Positions 40,143-49,846 of a stretch of DNA of 64,000 nt are shown piece after piece. Below the pieces are notes generated by a model. The model saw only the letters and a list, made by a program, of their open reading frames with translations. It was not told where the DNA came from and made no database searches. Position numbers and translations under genes: made by a program. Source of the DNA: an uncultured Oscillospiraceae bacterium (lineage in GTDB: Bacteria; Bacillota; Clostridia; Oscillospirales; Oscillospiraceae). The stretch covers positions 1 through 64,000 of the forward strand of contig CAKSWT010000004.1 in the NCBI GenBank assembly GCA_934512135.1, in the 5' to 3' direction. The first letter of the stretch is position 1. The number at the start of each line of letters is the position of its first letter.

Positions 40143-41891
40143 TTACCGCTCCAAATCGGCCAGGGCTTCATTTCCCGCCAGGAAGCCGCCGCAGAAGGCG
40201 GCAGTCAGCGCCGACAGCACCCCCTCAATGTAGCGTACTCCCACATCTCCCGGCAGCATAATGCCGCGGATATTGTCTCCTGCCGCGTACAGGCCGGGGA
40301 TGGGCCGGTTCTGCTTCAGCACTCGAAGCCGGCTGTCCGTGGACATACCGCCCACGGCGTTCTCGTGGAACAGCTTCACAAACAGTGCGTAGAAGGGCCC
40401 CTGGGCAATGGGCGTAGGCTCCGGCATATCCATCGGCCCAAACATGGAGCCGCCATCCTCCTCCGGGCCCTCCTCTCCCCCAGGGGGAGGTCCGAAGGGC
40501 ATGGGATCCCGGAGATGGGCGTTGTGTTCCTCCACATTCCGCAGGAACTTCTCCCGAGGGATTTCCAGCTGATCCGCCAGCTCCTCCAAGGTATCCGCCT
40601 TTTTGATGGAGCCCCAGGCCACTTCCTGGTCGATTTCTCTCTGGAAATTGTTGTAGAGCCGGTCCATATCCACACCCACGGCGTCAGGCTTTTGCCCTTT
40701 GGCCCGCTCCATGGCGTCCTCCAGCGCCCGCTGATCCAGCACAGACCAGAGATACCGCCCCGGAATATTGGCCAGCGGACTGACCTCCGTCATCGCCATG
40801 GCGTTTTGGAAGGGAGTTCCCTCCCTGTCAATCAGCAGATTGCTCATCCCCCGGGAGGCTGTGAGACCACAGGTCCCGAAGGGATGCCGGGCAGGTCCAA
40901 AGAGATTGACCCGACGGTTCACAAAATCAATGTCTGCGCCGATCTCCTCACACATGGTGATGCCGTCTCCGGTGCAGGTGGCACAGGTAAACAGATGCAC
41001 CGGCTCCGAGCCGTCGTCGGTGTAGAAAATAGGCTGGAACCGCTTCATCAGCTCCTTATTGTGGGTAAAGGCTCCGGCCGTCACAATGGTCGCCCCAGCG
41101 TGGACCTCCACCTCTCCTCCGGCGTCTCGGGCCAGAGCGCCGATCACCCGGCCCTGATCGTCGGTGAGCAAATGCTCCGCCGGGGTCCGGTACAGCACCT
41201 TCCCACCGTGCTCCTCCAGGATCCCCAGGAGCTTCCGGCACAGGAACCAGCCGTTGCCCCCAGGTCCGATGGTGGTATCAATGCGCTTATGGTTGTAGGG
41301 CACATCATAGGTTCCCACCAGTCCCTTGGAGTTGAAGGGTCCGTCCCCAAACACATAGTCCTTTCCCAGATCATGCTCTGTGATCAGCCAGTTGACAAAG
41401 TCCACATCTGCGTCCAGCATATTCCGCACCAGCTGGCCCTCCACCTGCCCTCCGGTTTTTTCCATAAACTGCTGATACAGCTTTTCCCGGGGGTCCGGAA
41501 TCCCGTTTTGCGCGTGCCACAGGGACCACTGCGCCCGGAACATATGGGCATACCAGGCGCTGCCGCCGATCTCGTGATTCTTCTCCAGAACCACCACCTG
41601 TTTTCCCCGGTCCGCTGCCCGAGCCGCCGCCGCCATTCCCGCTGCGCCGCCGCCGATCACCAGCACGTCGCAGGAATAGACCTGCTTCTCATGGGGCTGC
41701 ACAGGAGGCTCCGGCTTCTCCGGATTGGAAATCACGCCATTGTGGCACACGGTGACACAGTGGCCGCATTCCACACACTTCTCCGGGTCAATCCAATACT
41801 TGGCTCCCACAAAGCGGATCGCTTCGGCGGGACATTCCACCCGGCAGCGATGACAGCAGGAGCAGTGCTCCCGATCAATTACATAGGCCAT
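40143..41891 (-). CDS. FAD-dependent reductase with N-terminal ferredoxin domain (fumarate-reductase-like)
   Basis: This 582-residue protein starts with a ferredoxin-like domain carrying two 4Fe-4S motifs (CSCCHRCRVECP and CVECGHCVTVCH), then an FAD-binding domain with VIGGGAAGMAAA near residue 80. The rest follows the fumarate reductase / 3-oxosteroid dehydrogenase flavoprotein fold, including the C-terminal GLYAAGDNIRG. It probably reduces an enoate or related organic acceptor with electrons from ferredoxin; the substrate is unknown. A Met/Pro/Gly/Glu-rich loop near residue 470 is unusual. The ATG at 41891 has AAAGGAG upstream. Confidence 0.85.
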   Translation of the reverse strand: MAYVIDREHCSCCHRCRVECPAEAIRFVGAKYWIDPEKCVECGHCVTVCHNGVISNPEKPEPPVQPHEKQVYSCDVLVIGGGAAGMAAAARAADRGKQVVVLEKNHEIGGSAWYAHMFRAQWSLWHAQNGIPDPREKLYQQFMEKTGGQVEGQLVRNMLDADVDFVNWLITEHDLGKDYVFGDGPFNSKGLVGTYDVPYNHKRIDTTIGPGGNGWFLCRKLLGILEEHGGKVLYRTPAEHLLTDDQGRVIGALARDAGGEVEVHAGATIVTAGAFTHNKELMKRFQPIFYTDDGSEPVHLFTCATCTGDGITMCEEIGADIDFVNRRVNLFGPARHPFGTCGLTASRGMSNLLIDREGTPFQNAMAMTEVSPLANIPGRYLWSVLDQRALEDAMERAKGQKPDAVGVDMDRLYNNFQREIDQEVAWGSIKKADTLEELADQLEIPREKFLRNVEEHNAHLRDPMPFGPPPGGEEGPEEDGGSMFGPMDMPEPTPIAQGPFYALFVKLFHENAVGGMSTDSRLRVLKQNRPIPGLYAAGDNIRGIMLPGDVGVRYIEGVLSALTAAFCGGFLAGNEALADLER

Positions 41892-41997
41892 GGGTATTTC
41901 TCCTTTCCATATCCTGCGATATAGAAATATTGTACGAGAAATCCCATGGCTTTTCAAATATCAATCCTGCCACTGCGGTGTGATTTCTATTGCTCCA

Positions 41998-42033
41998 TAA
42001 AAAATCCGCCTCCGGCGTACCGAAGGCGGATTT
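41998..42033 (-). terminator. Terminator of the RmlD-like gene
   Basis: On the minus strand AAATCCGCC-TTCGG pairs with CCGGA-GGCGGATTT and a run of six T follows, a few bases after the stop codon. Confidence 0.9.
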
Positions 42034-42039
42034 CACGAA

Positions 42040-42876
42040 TCAGCCAAATTTACTTTCGATGATATAGTCGCTCAAGGCGGCGGTCCACTCCTTGGGCTCC
42101 TCTACGCCGGTGATGCGAAGCATCATGGTGTCCAGCACCGTATAGTTGGGCCGCTGGTTTTCCACGATTACCGGCTCCAGCTCCAGCTGTCTATGGGTCT
42201 TTTTGAGAATCTCCCTGGCCCACTCATACCGGCTGCAGGAGCCCTTGCAGACCACATGATAGGTACCGCACTCCTCCGTGGTCAGCAGCGCCGCAATGGT
42301 ACGGGCGATTTCCTTGATGGACGTGGGATTGGCCACCTGGTTGTTGGCCACCTGCAGCGGCCCCACCTGCTTGTCCGCAGCGGCCATTACCTGGTCAATG
42401 AAGTCACCCTTGCCTCCGTAGACCCAGGAGGAGCGAATAATCAGATACCGTCCCGCCAAGGTCTTCACAAATTCCTCCCCGGCCAGCTTGGACTTTCCGT
42501 AGGTGCTCCGGGGGGTGGCCGTGTCAAACTCATGGTAGGGCTTGGAGGCCGTTCCCTCAAACACATCGTCTGTGCTGAGCTGTACCAGCAGGGCCCCGGT
42601 GGACCGTGCCGCCATGGAAAGATTGCGGGCGCCCACGGTATTGACCCGATAAGCCGCCTCAAACTCCGTCTCACAGGCACTGACATCGGTGAAGCCCGCG
42701 CAGTTGATGATCACGTCCGGCAGCTGACTGTTGGCAAGCTTCATGACCGTCTCCTCCTGAGACACGTCGCCGTCCTCTATATCTGTTGCAAAGACTTTGT
42801 ATCCCCAGCCGCGGAAATAACGGGTCAGGGCAGAGCCGACGCGGCCATTCGCGCCGGTGATCCAGATTTTTTTCAT
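42040..42876 (-). CDS. RmlD-like dTDP-4-dehydrorhamnose reductase family protein
   Basis: This 278-residue short-chain dehydrogenase has the NAD(P) motif TGANGRVGSAL, the conserved STDDVFEG and the catalytic YGKSK. RmlD makes dTDP-L-rhamnose, but no rmlA, rmlB or rmlC lies in the window, and related proteins act on other sugars or as MAT2B-like regulatory proteins, so substrate is uncertain. The ATG at 42876 has GAGG upstream; three extra codons to 42885 are possible. It is monocistronic with its own terminator. Confidence 0.82.
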   Translation of the reverse strand: MKKIWITGANGRVGSALTRYFRGWGYKVFATDIEDGDVSQEETVMKLANSQLPDVIINCAGFTDVSACETEFEAAYRVNTVGARNLSMAARSTGALLVQLSTDDVFEGTASKPYHEFDTATPRSTYGKSKLAGEEFVKTLAGRYLIIRSSWVYGGKGDFIDQVMAAADKQVGPLQVANNQVANPTSIKEIARTIAALLTTEECGTYHVVCKGSCSRYEWAREILKKTHRQLELEPVIVENQRPNYTVLDTMMLRITGVEEPKEWTAALSDYIIESKFG

Positions 42877-42995
42877 ACAGGGCACCTCTTTCTCTCAGGC
42901 TGTGGCCCAACCGGGCTTGATTATCCCGATTATATCAAATCCCGCCCCACAGCACAAGAGCAACCTGCAAAATCCCCGGAAAAACCTTTCCCAGG

Positions 42996-45026
42996 CTACT
43001 GTCCCAGCTCCTCCACCAGGACCACCGCCGCAGTCATATCGTCCTCGCTGCCGCTCTCCTCTGCCCGATCGATCAGCGCCGCAGCCAACGCCTTTACGTT
43101 GTCCCCGGCAAAATCCCGGATCATCAGCTCCGTCTCCTCTCCCACTACGCCGTCGCTGACCAGCACCAGCATGTCCCCGCTCCAAAGATTCAGCCGCAGC
43201 ACCTCTGCGCCATGGCCGCTGTCAATGCCCAGCCCCGGCGGCGGCCCGGCAGTCCCCAGCCGCCGGACCACATTCCCGGATTTCACATAAGTGGGGGCAG
43301 ATCCCCACTTGTACAGGGTTCCCTGGCCGCTGAGCAGGGACAGCTCCAGCACGTCCAGGGTGGAAAAGCCACCGGAATCTCGGAGAATATACATGCCGTT
43401 GAGCAGCTCCATGGCGTCCTCTGTGGGCATTCCCGCCTGAATCAGCTCCACCAGAGAATCCACCGCCAGCAGGCTCTCCGACGCCGCCGGGGCCCCGGTC
43501 CCCACGCCGTCGCAGAGAATCACATAGAGAAAACCGTCCTCCGTATGAATGCTGGCCCCCCGATCTCCGCTGAGCTTCGCCCCGCGGCGGCCCCGGGCCG
43601 CCACCCCCAGCCGTGCGGTGTACGCCTCCTCGGGAATTCGCTGATCGCTGCGAAGCTGCCGGGCATTTTTCTCCAGCATCCGGCTCATGTACAGCAGGCT
43701 CTTGCTGACAATCAGTCGTTCCTCCTCACTACGGCTGCGGCATTGATTCCGGCAGGCAATGCTGTCAAGCTCCTGATTTAACGCCACCACCAGCCCCTCC
43801 AGCTGACGGCACTCCTGGGAAAAGGGCTCGGGAAAATCCTCTCGCCGTGCAGTTCCCCGCTCCGTCACCACCGCCAGCACCGGCTGAAGCATCCGATAGG
43901 TCTCCTGGGCCCCCTTGTCCCAGCACTGGCTGTACCGGGTACACCGGCGGCACACCTTTGCCGCCACCTTGTCAAACACATGGCGCTTTTCCTGATTCTC
44001 CCGAAGGGTCGGATCGATGCCAATGGCGTCATAGAGTCGGCGAAAGGCGGTTTGCCCATTGGCCAGCCGCTCCTCCACCAACTCCGAGGACTGCTCAATG
44101 GCGCTGATTTCCCGTCCCCCGATCAAACCCGCAGGCAGAATCAGGCTCAGCCCCACCCCAGCGCCCAGGGTCAAAAAGTCCGCCAGGGCCGTATGGTCTG
44201 TACAGAGATACACCGTGGTCACCGCCGCACAAAACGTCAGCACCCGGAGCACGCCATATCGCTTGGGTACCGTCCCGCCCAGCACTCCTCCCGCCCCCAG
44301 GCACAGGGTCCAAAAGCCACCGGTTCCCAGAGCGGCGTCCAGGGCCACACCGGAGCCCACCGCCATGGCCGCCGCCGTGGACAGGTCCGACCGTCTGGCG
44401 CCTACCGCCGTCACCGCCATGGCCCCTACACATCCCAAGCACAGCCCCCCAGGCAGCGGAATGGCGGCCCCGCCCACCCAGCAGCTGGCCACCGCCAGCA
44501 GGCTTCCCCCACACCGGCGCCTCTCTCGAAACAGCCGGTCATAGGCCAGCGGCATCAGTCCCGCCAGCAGCACCGTCTGTCCATACTGCACCGCCAGCAG
44601 CACCGTCAGGCGCTGGCTCAGCAAAAAGATCAGCCCCACCGCCCCGGTCATCCCTCCGGCCACCAGACAGCGGAACCAGCTGCGCCGTGTAACCCACAGA
44701 TTCCCGAATATGTAGCTGCAAACGTAGATCAGAATGCCGGAGCTGGCCATCTGCAGCCCCTGGGAAAAGGGCTGCATGGTAAGGTATCCCGCCACCGTGC
44801 CCAAAAGGCAGGTCAGCCCCCGCAGGCTGCCCCCCACCGAGGCCAGCAGTGCCAGGGAAAAGGGCGCCGGGCACCCATTGAGGCTGCCACAGGACAGCAG
44901 AAAGCCCAACAGCAGCTCCATCAGGCAGGCCGCCGTCTCCCGCAGGGCCGGCCGTGTGATCACCAGCGGGGACTGGGTATAAAACCACTTCTGTAGGGCA
45001 GGGCTGTTTTTTAGTCGTTCTTTCAT
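42996..45026 (-). CDS. spoIIE: Stage II sporulation protein E
   Basis: This 676-residue protein has about ten transmembrane helices (residues 35-310), a central domain (about 320-480) with a Cys-rich patch (CRRCTRYSQC) and a C-terminal PP2C phosphatase (about 480-676) with the metal-binding Asp residues in ILCDGVGTG and VLVSDGVV. SpoIIE dephosphorylates SpoIIAA in the forespore to activate sigma F and also acts at the polar septum. The ATG at 45026 has GGAGGAG upstream; the ORF to 45383 lacks a plausible start. This gene is strong evidence of endospore formation. I do not see a clear Spo0A box upstream. Confidence 0.93.
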   Translation of the reverse strand: MKERLKNSPALQKWFYTQSPLVITRPALRETAACLMELLLGFLLSCGSLNGCPAPFSLALLASVGGSLRGLTCLLGTVAGYLTMQPFSQGLQMASSGILIYVCSYIFGNLWVTRRSWFRCLVAGGMTGAVGLIFLLSQRLTVLLAVQYGQTVLLAGLMPLAYDRLFRERRRCGGSLLAVASCWVGGAAIPLPGGLCLGCVGAMAVTAVGARRSDLSTAAAMAVGSGVALDAALGTGGFWTLCLGAGGVLGGTVPKRYGVLRVLTFCAAVTTVYLCTDHTALADFLTLGAGVGLSLILPAGLIGGREISAIEQSSELVEERLANGQTAFRRLYDAIGIDPTLRENQEKRHVFDKVAAKVCRRCTRYSQCWDKGAQETYRMLQPVLAVVTERGTARREDFPEPFSQECRQLEGLVVALNQELDSIACRNQCRSRSEEERLIVSKSLLYMSRMLEKNARQLRSDQRIPEEAYTARLGVAARGRRGAKLSGDRGASIHTEDGFLYVILCDGVGTGAPAASESLLAVDSLVELIQAGMPTEDAMELLNGMYILRDSGGFSTLDVLELSLLSGQGTLYKWGSAPTYVKSGNVVRRLGTAGPPPGLGIDSGHGAEVLRLNLWSGDMLVLVSDGVVGEETELMIRDFAGDNVKALAAALIDRAEESGSEDDMTAAVVLVEELGQ

Positions 45027-45231
45027 TCCAACCGTCTCCTCCGGGCTTTTTTGATACAAATCCTGGCCCTTGGAGCCAGGATCTCTCCAAGCGCTGGACA
45101 CACCGGCCTTGCGCCGGGCCCCAAGCCAGGCCGAACATCTTCCGATGGGCCCTTCGTCTGACCATATTGTAGCGGGACAAGGGGCAGAATTCCGTCGGGA
45201 AATGTCCCGGGAAATTCCCAAGAAAAAAGGC

Positions 45232-45260
45232 TTGCTATTATGGGCAGAAGCGGGTAAAAT
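45232..45260 (+). promoter_or_regulatory. Promoter of the CYTH-domain gene
   Basis: TTGCTA (45232-45237) and TAAAAT (45255-45260) have 17-bp spacing. Confidence 0.7.
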
Positions 45261-45291
45261 GAACCCAGAATGAATTGCGGAGGCGGTTACT

Positions 45292-45918
45292 TTGGCAACA
45301 GAAATCGAAATGAAGCTCAGTGTTCCCGACGAGGACACCCTGAAAAAGGTACTCTCTGATCCGGAGATCATCCAGTATGCCAAGGACGACTATGAAATCC
45401 GTCACATGAAGAGCACCTATTACGACACGCCGGACAATGCCCTGCACCAGCGCCGCTGGACCCTCCGGCTCCGGGACGAAGGTGGCCACCGGGTCGCCGC
45501 CCTGAAAACTGCCAACGCCAGCGATGCAGCCGGTTTCTTCACCCGGAACGAGTGGCAGTGCACCGCAGACAATATCGAGGACGCCGTTCCCATGCTCATT
45601 GACCAGGGCGCCCCGCGGGAGCTGAAAACGCTGGTCAAGGGGAAGGGACTGGTTGCCTGCTGCGGTGCGGAATTCGACCGGGAGTCCGTGTGCCTGTACA
45701 TGGACGAAGGGGTCCGCATTGAAATGGCAGGAGACCGTGGAAAGCTCTTCGGCGGCAACAAGGAGCTGCCCATTTGTGAGCTGGAGCTGGAGCTTCTCTA
45801 CGGAGACGCCGGAAGCCTGCCGCCGCTTTGCGATCAGCTGGTGGGCGATTACCACCTGCAGGAGGAACGCCGCAGCAAATATGAACGGGCCAGAGACCTC
45901 GCCAGCAGCGAGGATTGA
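45292..45918 (+). CDS. CYTH-domain protein
   Basis: This 208-residue protein begins with the CYTH signature EIEMKL and has alternating charged beta strands ending with CELELELL, the acid/basic tunnel of triphosphate-tunnel enzymes. Such enzymes hydrolyse inorganic triphosphate, thiamine triphosphate or similar substrates, or bind them. The start is a TTG 13 bases after GGAGG. It has its own promoter and terminator. Confidence 0.88.
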   Translation: MATEIEMKLSVPDEDTLKKVLSDPEIIQYAKDDYEIRHMKSTYYDTPDNALHQRRWTLRLRDEGGHRVAALKTANASDAAGFFTRNEWQCTADNIEDAVPMLIDQGAPRELKTLVKGKGLVACCGAEFDRESVCLYMDEGVRIEMAGDRGKLFGGNKELPICELELELLYGDAGSLPPLCDQLVGDYHLQEERRSKYERARDLASSED

Positions 45919-45920
45919 AA

Positions 45921-45957
45921 GTCGTGCCGGAAGGGTTGCTTCCGGCACGACTTTTTT
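45921..45957. terminator. Terminator between the CYTH gene and spoIID
   Basis: GTCGTGCCGGAAG pairs with CTTCCGGCACGAC followed by six T on the plus strand. The spoIID stop codon lies within this T run. Confidence 0.92.
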
Positions 45958-46942
45958 AGGGTGCTTTCTCCAACTCCGTACCGGGATAATACCGTTCCAA
46001 AATCTCCTCATAGGAGGCGCCCGCCTCGGCCATGGCCTTGGCCCCATACTGGCTCATCCCCACACGGTGCCCGAAGCCCCGGACCGTAAAGGTCACCTGA
46101 TCCGCCGTGATCTCCATGGTAAAGCAGGTGGAACGCAAATTCAGCAGACTGCGAAGCTCCGTCCCGGCAAAGGTCTTTCCCCCGATCTCCATAGTGTCAA
46201 CCCCGCCCCCTTCTGTGTAGGTGATCTCCCCCACCGCCGGAGAGGATATGTCCAGCGTCTCCAGAAAATCAGCCATATCCAAGGTCACCTGGCTTTCGTA
46301 GGCCGCAGCCCCCTCCTCTCCGGGGCTCTCCACACTCACCAAATAGGGCACCGCCCCGCCCCACACCGCCTGGGCCGACTCCGTTCGTCCCCCGGAGCAG
46401 GAAAAGTATGTGGCCGCAATCAGCTCCCCGTCATAGGTCAGCACCTGGCCGTCCGTCTCCGCTACGCCTCGGCGGTACCGCTCCAAAATCTCCTCCCAGC
46501 CCGTCCCATATCTTGTCTCCGCAGTCTCAGGGTCCCCGTAGGCCTGACACTCTGCGGGATCGTTAGACAGCACGCCCCCCTGTTCCAGCCGCCGCAGGGT
46601 ATAGGTCCTGGCTGCCACCGCCTGGGCCTTCATGGCCTCCAGGGCGAAATCCGCCGGCATCTCTCCCATCAGCACCCCCAGAAGATAGTCGGACAGGGAC
46701 AGCTGCCGCTCCACTCCATCAATGCACACCGTCACCGTTTTCTGGGCATCTCCGGCGACTGTCTCCTCCGCCTGATGGATCACAATGGCCTGCACCCTCC
46801 GTTCCGAGGGAGCAGGCGTCTGAGCCGCAGCCTCCGGGCGCTGGGCCACAGGTCGCTCCGGCCATCCCATTCCAAGAATCGCCCCGGGAATCGCCAGCAC
46901 CGTCAGGGACGCCGCCAGGCCTGCCAAAATACGCGCTCTCAT
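45956..46942 (-). CDS. spoIID: SpoIID-like lytic transglycosylase
   Basis: This 328-residue protein has a signal anchor (about 5-24) and the SpoIID domain: LSDYLLGVLMGEMPADFALEAMKAQAVAARTY-type segment near residues 85-115 (the Glu is the expected catalytic acid), then YFSCSGGRTES and the C-terminal GFGHRVGMSQYGAKAMA. SpoIID trims peptidoglycan to drive engulfment of the forespore together with SpoIIM and SpoIIP. The ATG at 46942 has GGAGGGG upstream. It is divergent from citrate synthase. Confidence 0.9.
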   Translation of the reverse strand: MRARILAGLAASLTVLAIPGAILGMGWPERPVAQRPEAAAQTPAPSERRVQAIVIHQAEETVAGDAQKTVTVCIDGVERQLSLSDYLLGVLMGEMPADFALEAMKAQAVAARTYTLRRLEQGGVLSNDPAECQAYGDPETAETRYGTGWEEILERYRRGVAETDGQVLTYDGELIAATYFSCSGGRTESAQAVWGGAVPYLVSVESPGEEGAAAYESQVTLDMADFLETLDISSPAVGEITYTEGGGVDTMEIGGKTFAGTELRSLLNLRSTCFTMEITADQVTFTVRGFGHRVGMSQYGAKAMAEAGASYEEILERYYPGTELEKAP

Positions 46943-47056
46943 CAGTACCCCTCCATTTTCCAGGTTGTAATGGATATTTACCTTCCAATCTCGTATATTT
47001 TCTGGTTTTATACATAAATATTCAGATATTGCCTGATATTTCAGTACATTTCCTGA

Positions 47057-47085
47057 TTGACGCAGTCCATCCCATCTGCTATGAT
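47057..47085 (+). promoter_or_regulatory. Citrate synthase promoter
   Basis: TTGACG (47057-47062) and TATGAT (47080-47085) have 17-bp spacing. Confidence 0.75.
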
Positions 47086-47124
47086 AGACGTTAACGTTAG
47101 ATTTCCACTTTGGGGGTGCAGTCA

Positions 47125-48486
47125 TTGTCCGATTTACATTCATCTTCCCTTACCTTCCTTGATACTCTATGTCAGGAGCTTCAAAACAGTACTGTTTTTG
47201 ATATCAAGCCCAGTGACAATGTGGAGATCAAACGAGGACTGCGAAACGCCGACGGAACCGGCGTCATGGTGGGCTGCACCAAAATCGGCTCTGTCCAGGG
47301 CTACGCCATTCTGGACGGCGAGAAGGCCCCTATGGAAGGCCGGCTGATCTACCGCGGCTACGACATTATGCAGCTGATCTCCGGCTTCACCCGGGAGCAT
47401 CGCTTCGGCTTTGAGGAAACGGCCTACCTTCTGCTGTTTGGACACCTGCCCACCGAGGCGGAGTATGCCGCCTTTCGGGAGCTGCTCTCCGATACCATGT
47501 CCCTGCCCCAGGGCTTTACCGAGGACATGATTCTAAAGGCCCCCAGCGGCAACATTATGAACAAGCTGGCCCGAAGTGTGCTGGCCCTGTATTCCTATGA
47601 CGACAATCCGGACAGCACCAGTCTCACCAACATGATGCGCCAGTGCATTGAGCTGCTGGCCCGGTTCCCCATGATCGTGGCCCACGCCTATGCCGCCAAG
47701 GTCCACTACTACGATGGCGGCTCTCTGGTGCTCCACTGGCCCTTGCCCGGCTACTCCATCGCCGAGAACTTTCTGCACTCCATCCGGCCTGACTCCAAAT
47801 TCACCGAGGAGGAGGCCCGGCTGCTGGATCTTTGTCTGGTGATCCATGCGGAGCACGGCGGCGGTAACAACTCGGCCTTTACCTGCCGGGTCCTGTCCTC
47901 CTCCGGCACGGACACCTATTCCGCCGTTGCCGCTGCCGTGGGCTCGCTGAAGGGCCCGAAGCACGGCGGCGCCAATCAGCGGGTGGTGGCCATGTTTGAC
48001 GAAATCAAGGCAAATGTCTCCGATTGGACCGACGACCAGGAAATCACCACCTATCTGGAGAAGATTCTCCGGAAGGAGGCCGGAGACGGCTCCGGCCTGA
48101 TCTACGGCATGGGCCACGCCATCTATACCAAGTCCGACCCCAGAGCCCTGGTTCTCAAGCGGTACGCCCGGACCCTGGCAGAAAAAACGGGCCTGATTCG
48201 GGAGCTGGAGCTGCTGGAATCCATTGAACGGCTGACCCCGGAGGTGTTCCAGCGGGTCACCGGGTCCAACAAGGTCATGTGCGCCAATGTGGACTTCTAC
48301 TCCGGCCTGGTGTATCGGATGCTGAATATCCCCGAGGAGCTCTACACCCCGCTGTTTGCCATCGCCCGTGTGGCCGGCTGGTGTGCGCACCGCATTGAGG
48401 AGGTCATGACCTCCAACCGCATCATGCGCCCTGCCTACAAGTCTCTCAACCAAAGCCGCACCTACGTTCCCATGGCCAAGCGATAG
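47125..48486 (+). CDS. Citrate synthase
   Basis: This 453-residue enzyme condenses oxaloacetate and acetyl-CoA. The citrate synthase signature GLIYGMGHAIYTKSDPRA (about residues 320-340) with the catalytic His, the first active-site His region HAEHGGGNNSAFTCRVLSS and GSLKGPKHGGAN are present. The N-terminal extension of about 50 residues is common in clostridial citrate synthases. The start is a TTG following GGGGGTG by eight bases; an in-frame TTG five codons earlier contains the ribosome binding site. Confidence 0.95.
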   Translation: MSDLHSSSLTFLDTLCQELQNSTVFDIKPSDNVEIKRGLRNADGTGVMVGCTKIGSVQGYAILDGEKAPMEGRLIYRGYDIMQLISGFTREHRFGFEETAYLLLFGHLPTEAEYAAFRELLSDTMSLPQGFTEDMILKAPSGNIMNKLARSVLALYSYDDNPDSTSLTNMMRQCIELLARFPMIVAHAYAAKVHYYDGGSLVLHWPLPGYSIAENFLHSIRPDSKFTEEEARLLDLCLVIHAEHGGGNNSAFTCRVLSSSGTDTYSAVAAAVGSLKGPKHGGANQRVVAMFDEIKANVSDWTDDQEITTYLEKILRKEAGDGSGLIYGMGHAIYTKSDPRALVLKRYARTLAEKTGLIRELELLESIERLTPEVFQRVTGSNKVMCANVDFYSGLVYRMLNIPEELYTPLFAIARVAGWCAHRIEEVMTSNRIMRPAYKSLNQSRTYVPMAKR

Positions 48487-48498
48487 CTTTGATATTCC

Positions 48499-48524
48499 CC
48501 GGCGTCTGCTGTGGCAGACGCCGG
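48499..48524 (+). terminator. Terminator after citrate synthase
   Basis: CCGGCGTCTGC pairs with GCAGACGCCGG around TGTG; TTCTGTATT follows, a rather weak T tract. Confidence 0.75.
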
Positions 48525-48531
48525 TTCTGTA

Positions 48532-48560
48532 TTGCCAACGGGCAAAAAATATGCTATAAT
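48532..48560 (+). promoter_or_regulatory. Promoter of the L,D-transpeptidase-fold gene
   Basis: TTGCCA (48532-48537) and a perfect TATAAT (48555-48560) have 17-bp spacing. Confidence 0.8.
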
Positions 48561-48633
48561 TGCAAGGTTAAAGCGCACTTTCCGCCGGTTTGGTACAATC
48601 CGGCTTCTATCCTATGAATAATCTGGTGATGAT

Positions 48634-49833
48634 ATGAAAAAAGGAATCGCATGGACTCTGCGAATCTGCTGCTTTGCTGTGATCGGCACAGCGGCCTTTA
48701 CGCTGGGCCGCTGTCTGCTCCACATCAATGACGACCATTCCTATGCCGCCGTCATGGGCTCCACCCCCACCTCCGTAATCAGCAGTCAGACTGCGGTCAC
48801 CGCCGCTTCCCCCTCTCCCATGGCTCTGATTGCCGGCACCGGGGAAAACGAGAACCCCACTGTGGTCCTCAGCGCCGACGGCAGCGCAACGGCAAACCAC
48901 TCCACGGTCCGTGTCACCGCCTCCTTCAGCAGCATCGAAAACAGCATCCAGGCGGACCTGAAATGGTACGTCAACGGAGAGCTGGCCAAGGAGGAGAACG
49001 AAAAGCTCCTGGTAGAGGGTTCTACCGCCCTCTATGACGTAACCATTGACGTGGACACGGCGGAATTCGATCAGGCCGACGTCTCTCTGGAGGTGGTCTT
49101 TGCCGGAAAGTCTGTCACTGCGGACACCTCCTTCCCGGTGGCGTTGCCCGGCGGCGATACCGTGGTAATCAAAACCGAAGAAATCACCGTCACCTGCACC
49201 CAGGATTGCAGCATCTACAGCGACAACAACCTTTCAGAGGACACGGGCCTGATTATGTATGAGAACGACACCGGACTGCTTTTGGGCTATGACACCAACA
49301 GCAGCGGGCTGAGCGCCTTGAAGCTCCAGTTCCCCGACGGCTCCACCGGCTGGGTCAGCGCCCGCCGGAACCATATCACCACCGACGACTGCACCACCCA
49401 GGAGGACTACACCGAGGAACAAAAGGTGGACTTCGTCAACTCCATGAATTACGACAGCGACACCAATCATCTGGTGTGGGTCAGCCTCTATACCCAGCGG
49501 GTCAATATCTTCACCGGCTATAAGGGCCACTGGGAGCTGAAGGAGAGCTTCCCCTGCTCCTCCGGTGTCAACGAAACCCCCACCACCACCGGTGTATTTT
49601 CCATCCAGGGGCTGATTGACCGCTGGGATCTGGGCAAGACCTATGTAGAGCCGGTTATCACCTTCAACGGCGGCGAGGCCTTCACCAGTCAGCCCTACCA
49701 CGCCGATACCGATAAGATTGCAGATGACACCATTGGCACCCCCTCCTCCGGAGGCGGCGTCCGGCTCCTGCCGGAGGACATCCAGTGGATGTACGACAAC
49801 CTCTCCGTCTATACCATGGTGGTGGTATACTGA
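48634..49833 (+). CDS. L,D-transpeptidase-fold (YkuD) protein lacking the catalytic Cys and His
   Basis: This 399-residue protein has an N-terminal signal anchor (about 8-30), an Ig-like beta domain (about 75-180), an SH3-like domain (about 185-250) and a C-terminal YkuD-like domain (about 275-399, VNIFTGYKGHWEL, PTTTGVFSI, and the end VRLLPEDIQWMYDNL). The YkuD signature should read SHGCVRL; here residues 371-378 are SSGGGVRL, so both the active-site His and Cys are Gly. The domain is otherwise intact and the ORF is complete, so this looks like a pseudoenzyme, perhaps for peptidoglycan binding or regulation. Confidence 0.82.
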   Translation: MKKGIAWTLRICCFAVIGTAAFTLGRCLLHINDDHSYAAVMGSTPTSVISSQTAVTAASPSPMALIAGTGENENPTVVLSADGSATANHSTVRVTASFSSIENSIQADLKWYVNGELAKEENEKLLVEGSTALYDVTIDVDTAEFDQADVSLEVVFAGKSVTADTSFPVALPGGDTVVIKTEEITVTCTQDCSIYSDNNLSEDTGLIMYENDTGLLLGYDTNSSGLSALKLQFPDGSTGWVSARRNHITTDDCTTQEDYTEEQKVDFVNSMNYDSDTNHLVWVSLYTQRVNIFTGYKGHWELKESFPCSSGVNETPTTTGVFSIQGLIDRWDLGKTYVEPVITFNGGEAFTSQPYHADTDKIADDTIGTPSSGGGVRLLPEDIQWMYDNLSVYTMVVVY

Positions 49834-49846
49834 CCGCAGCGTTCAC

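Noticed and set aside
40092..41924. 610-residue plus-strand frame opposite the flavoprotein
   Set aside because: Antisense shadow; the minus-strand frame has clear Fe-S and FAD motifs.
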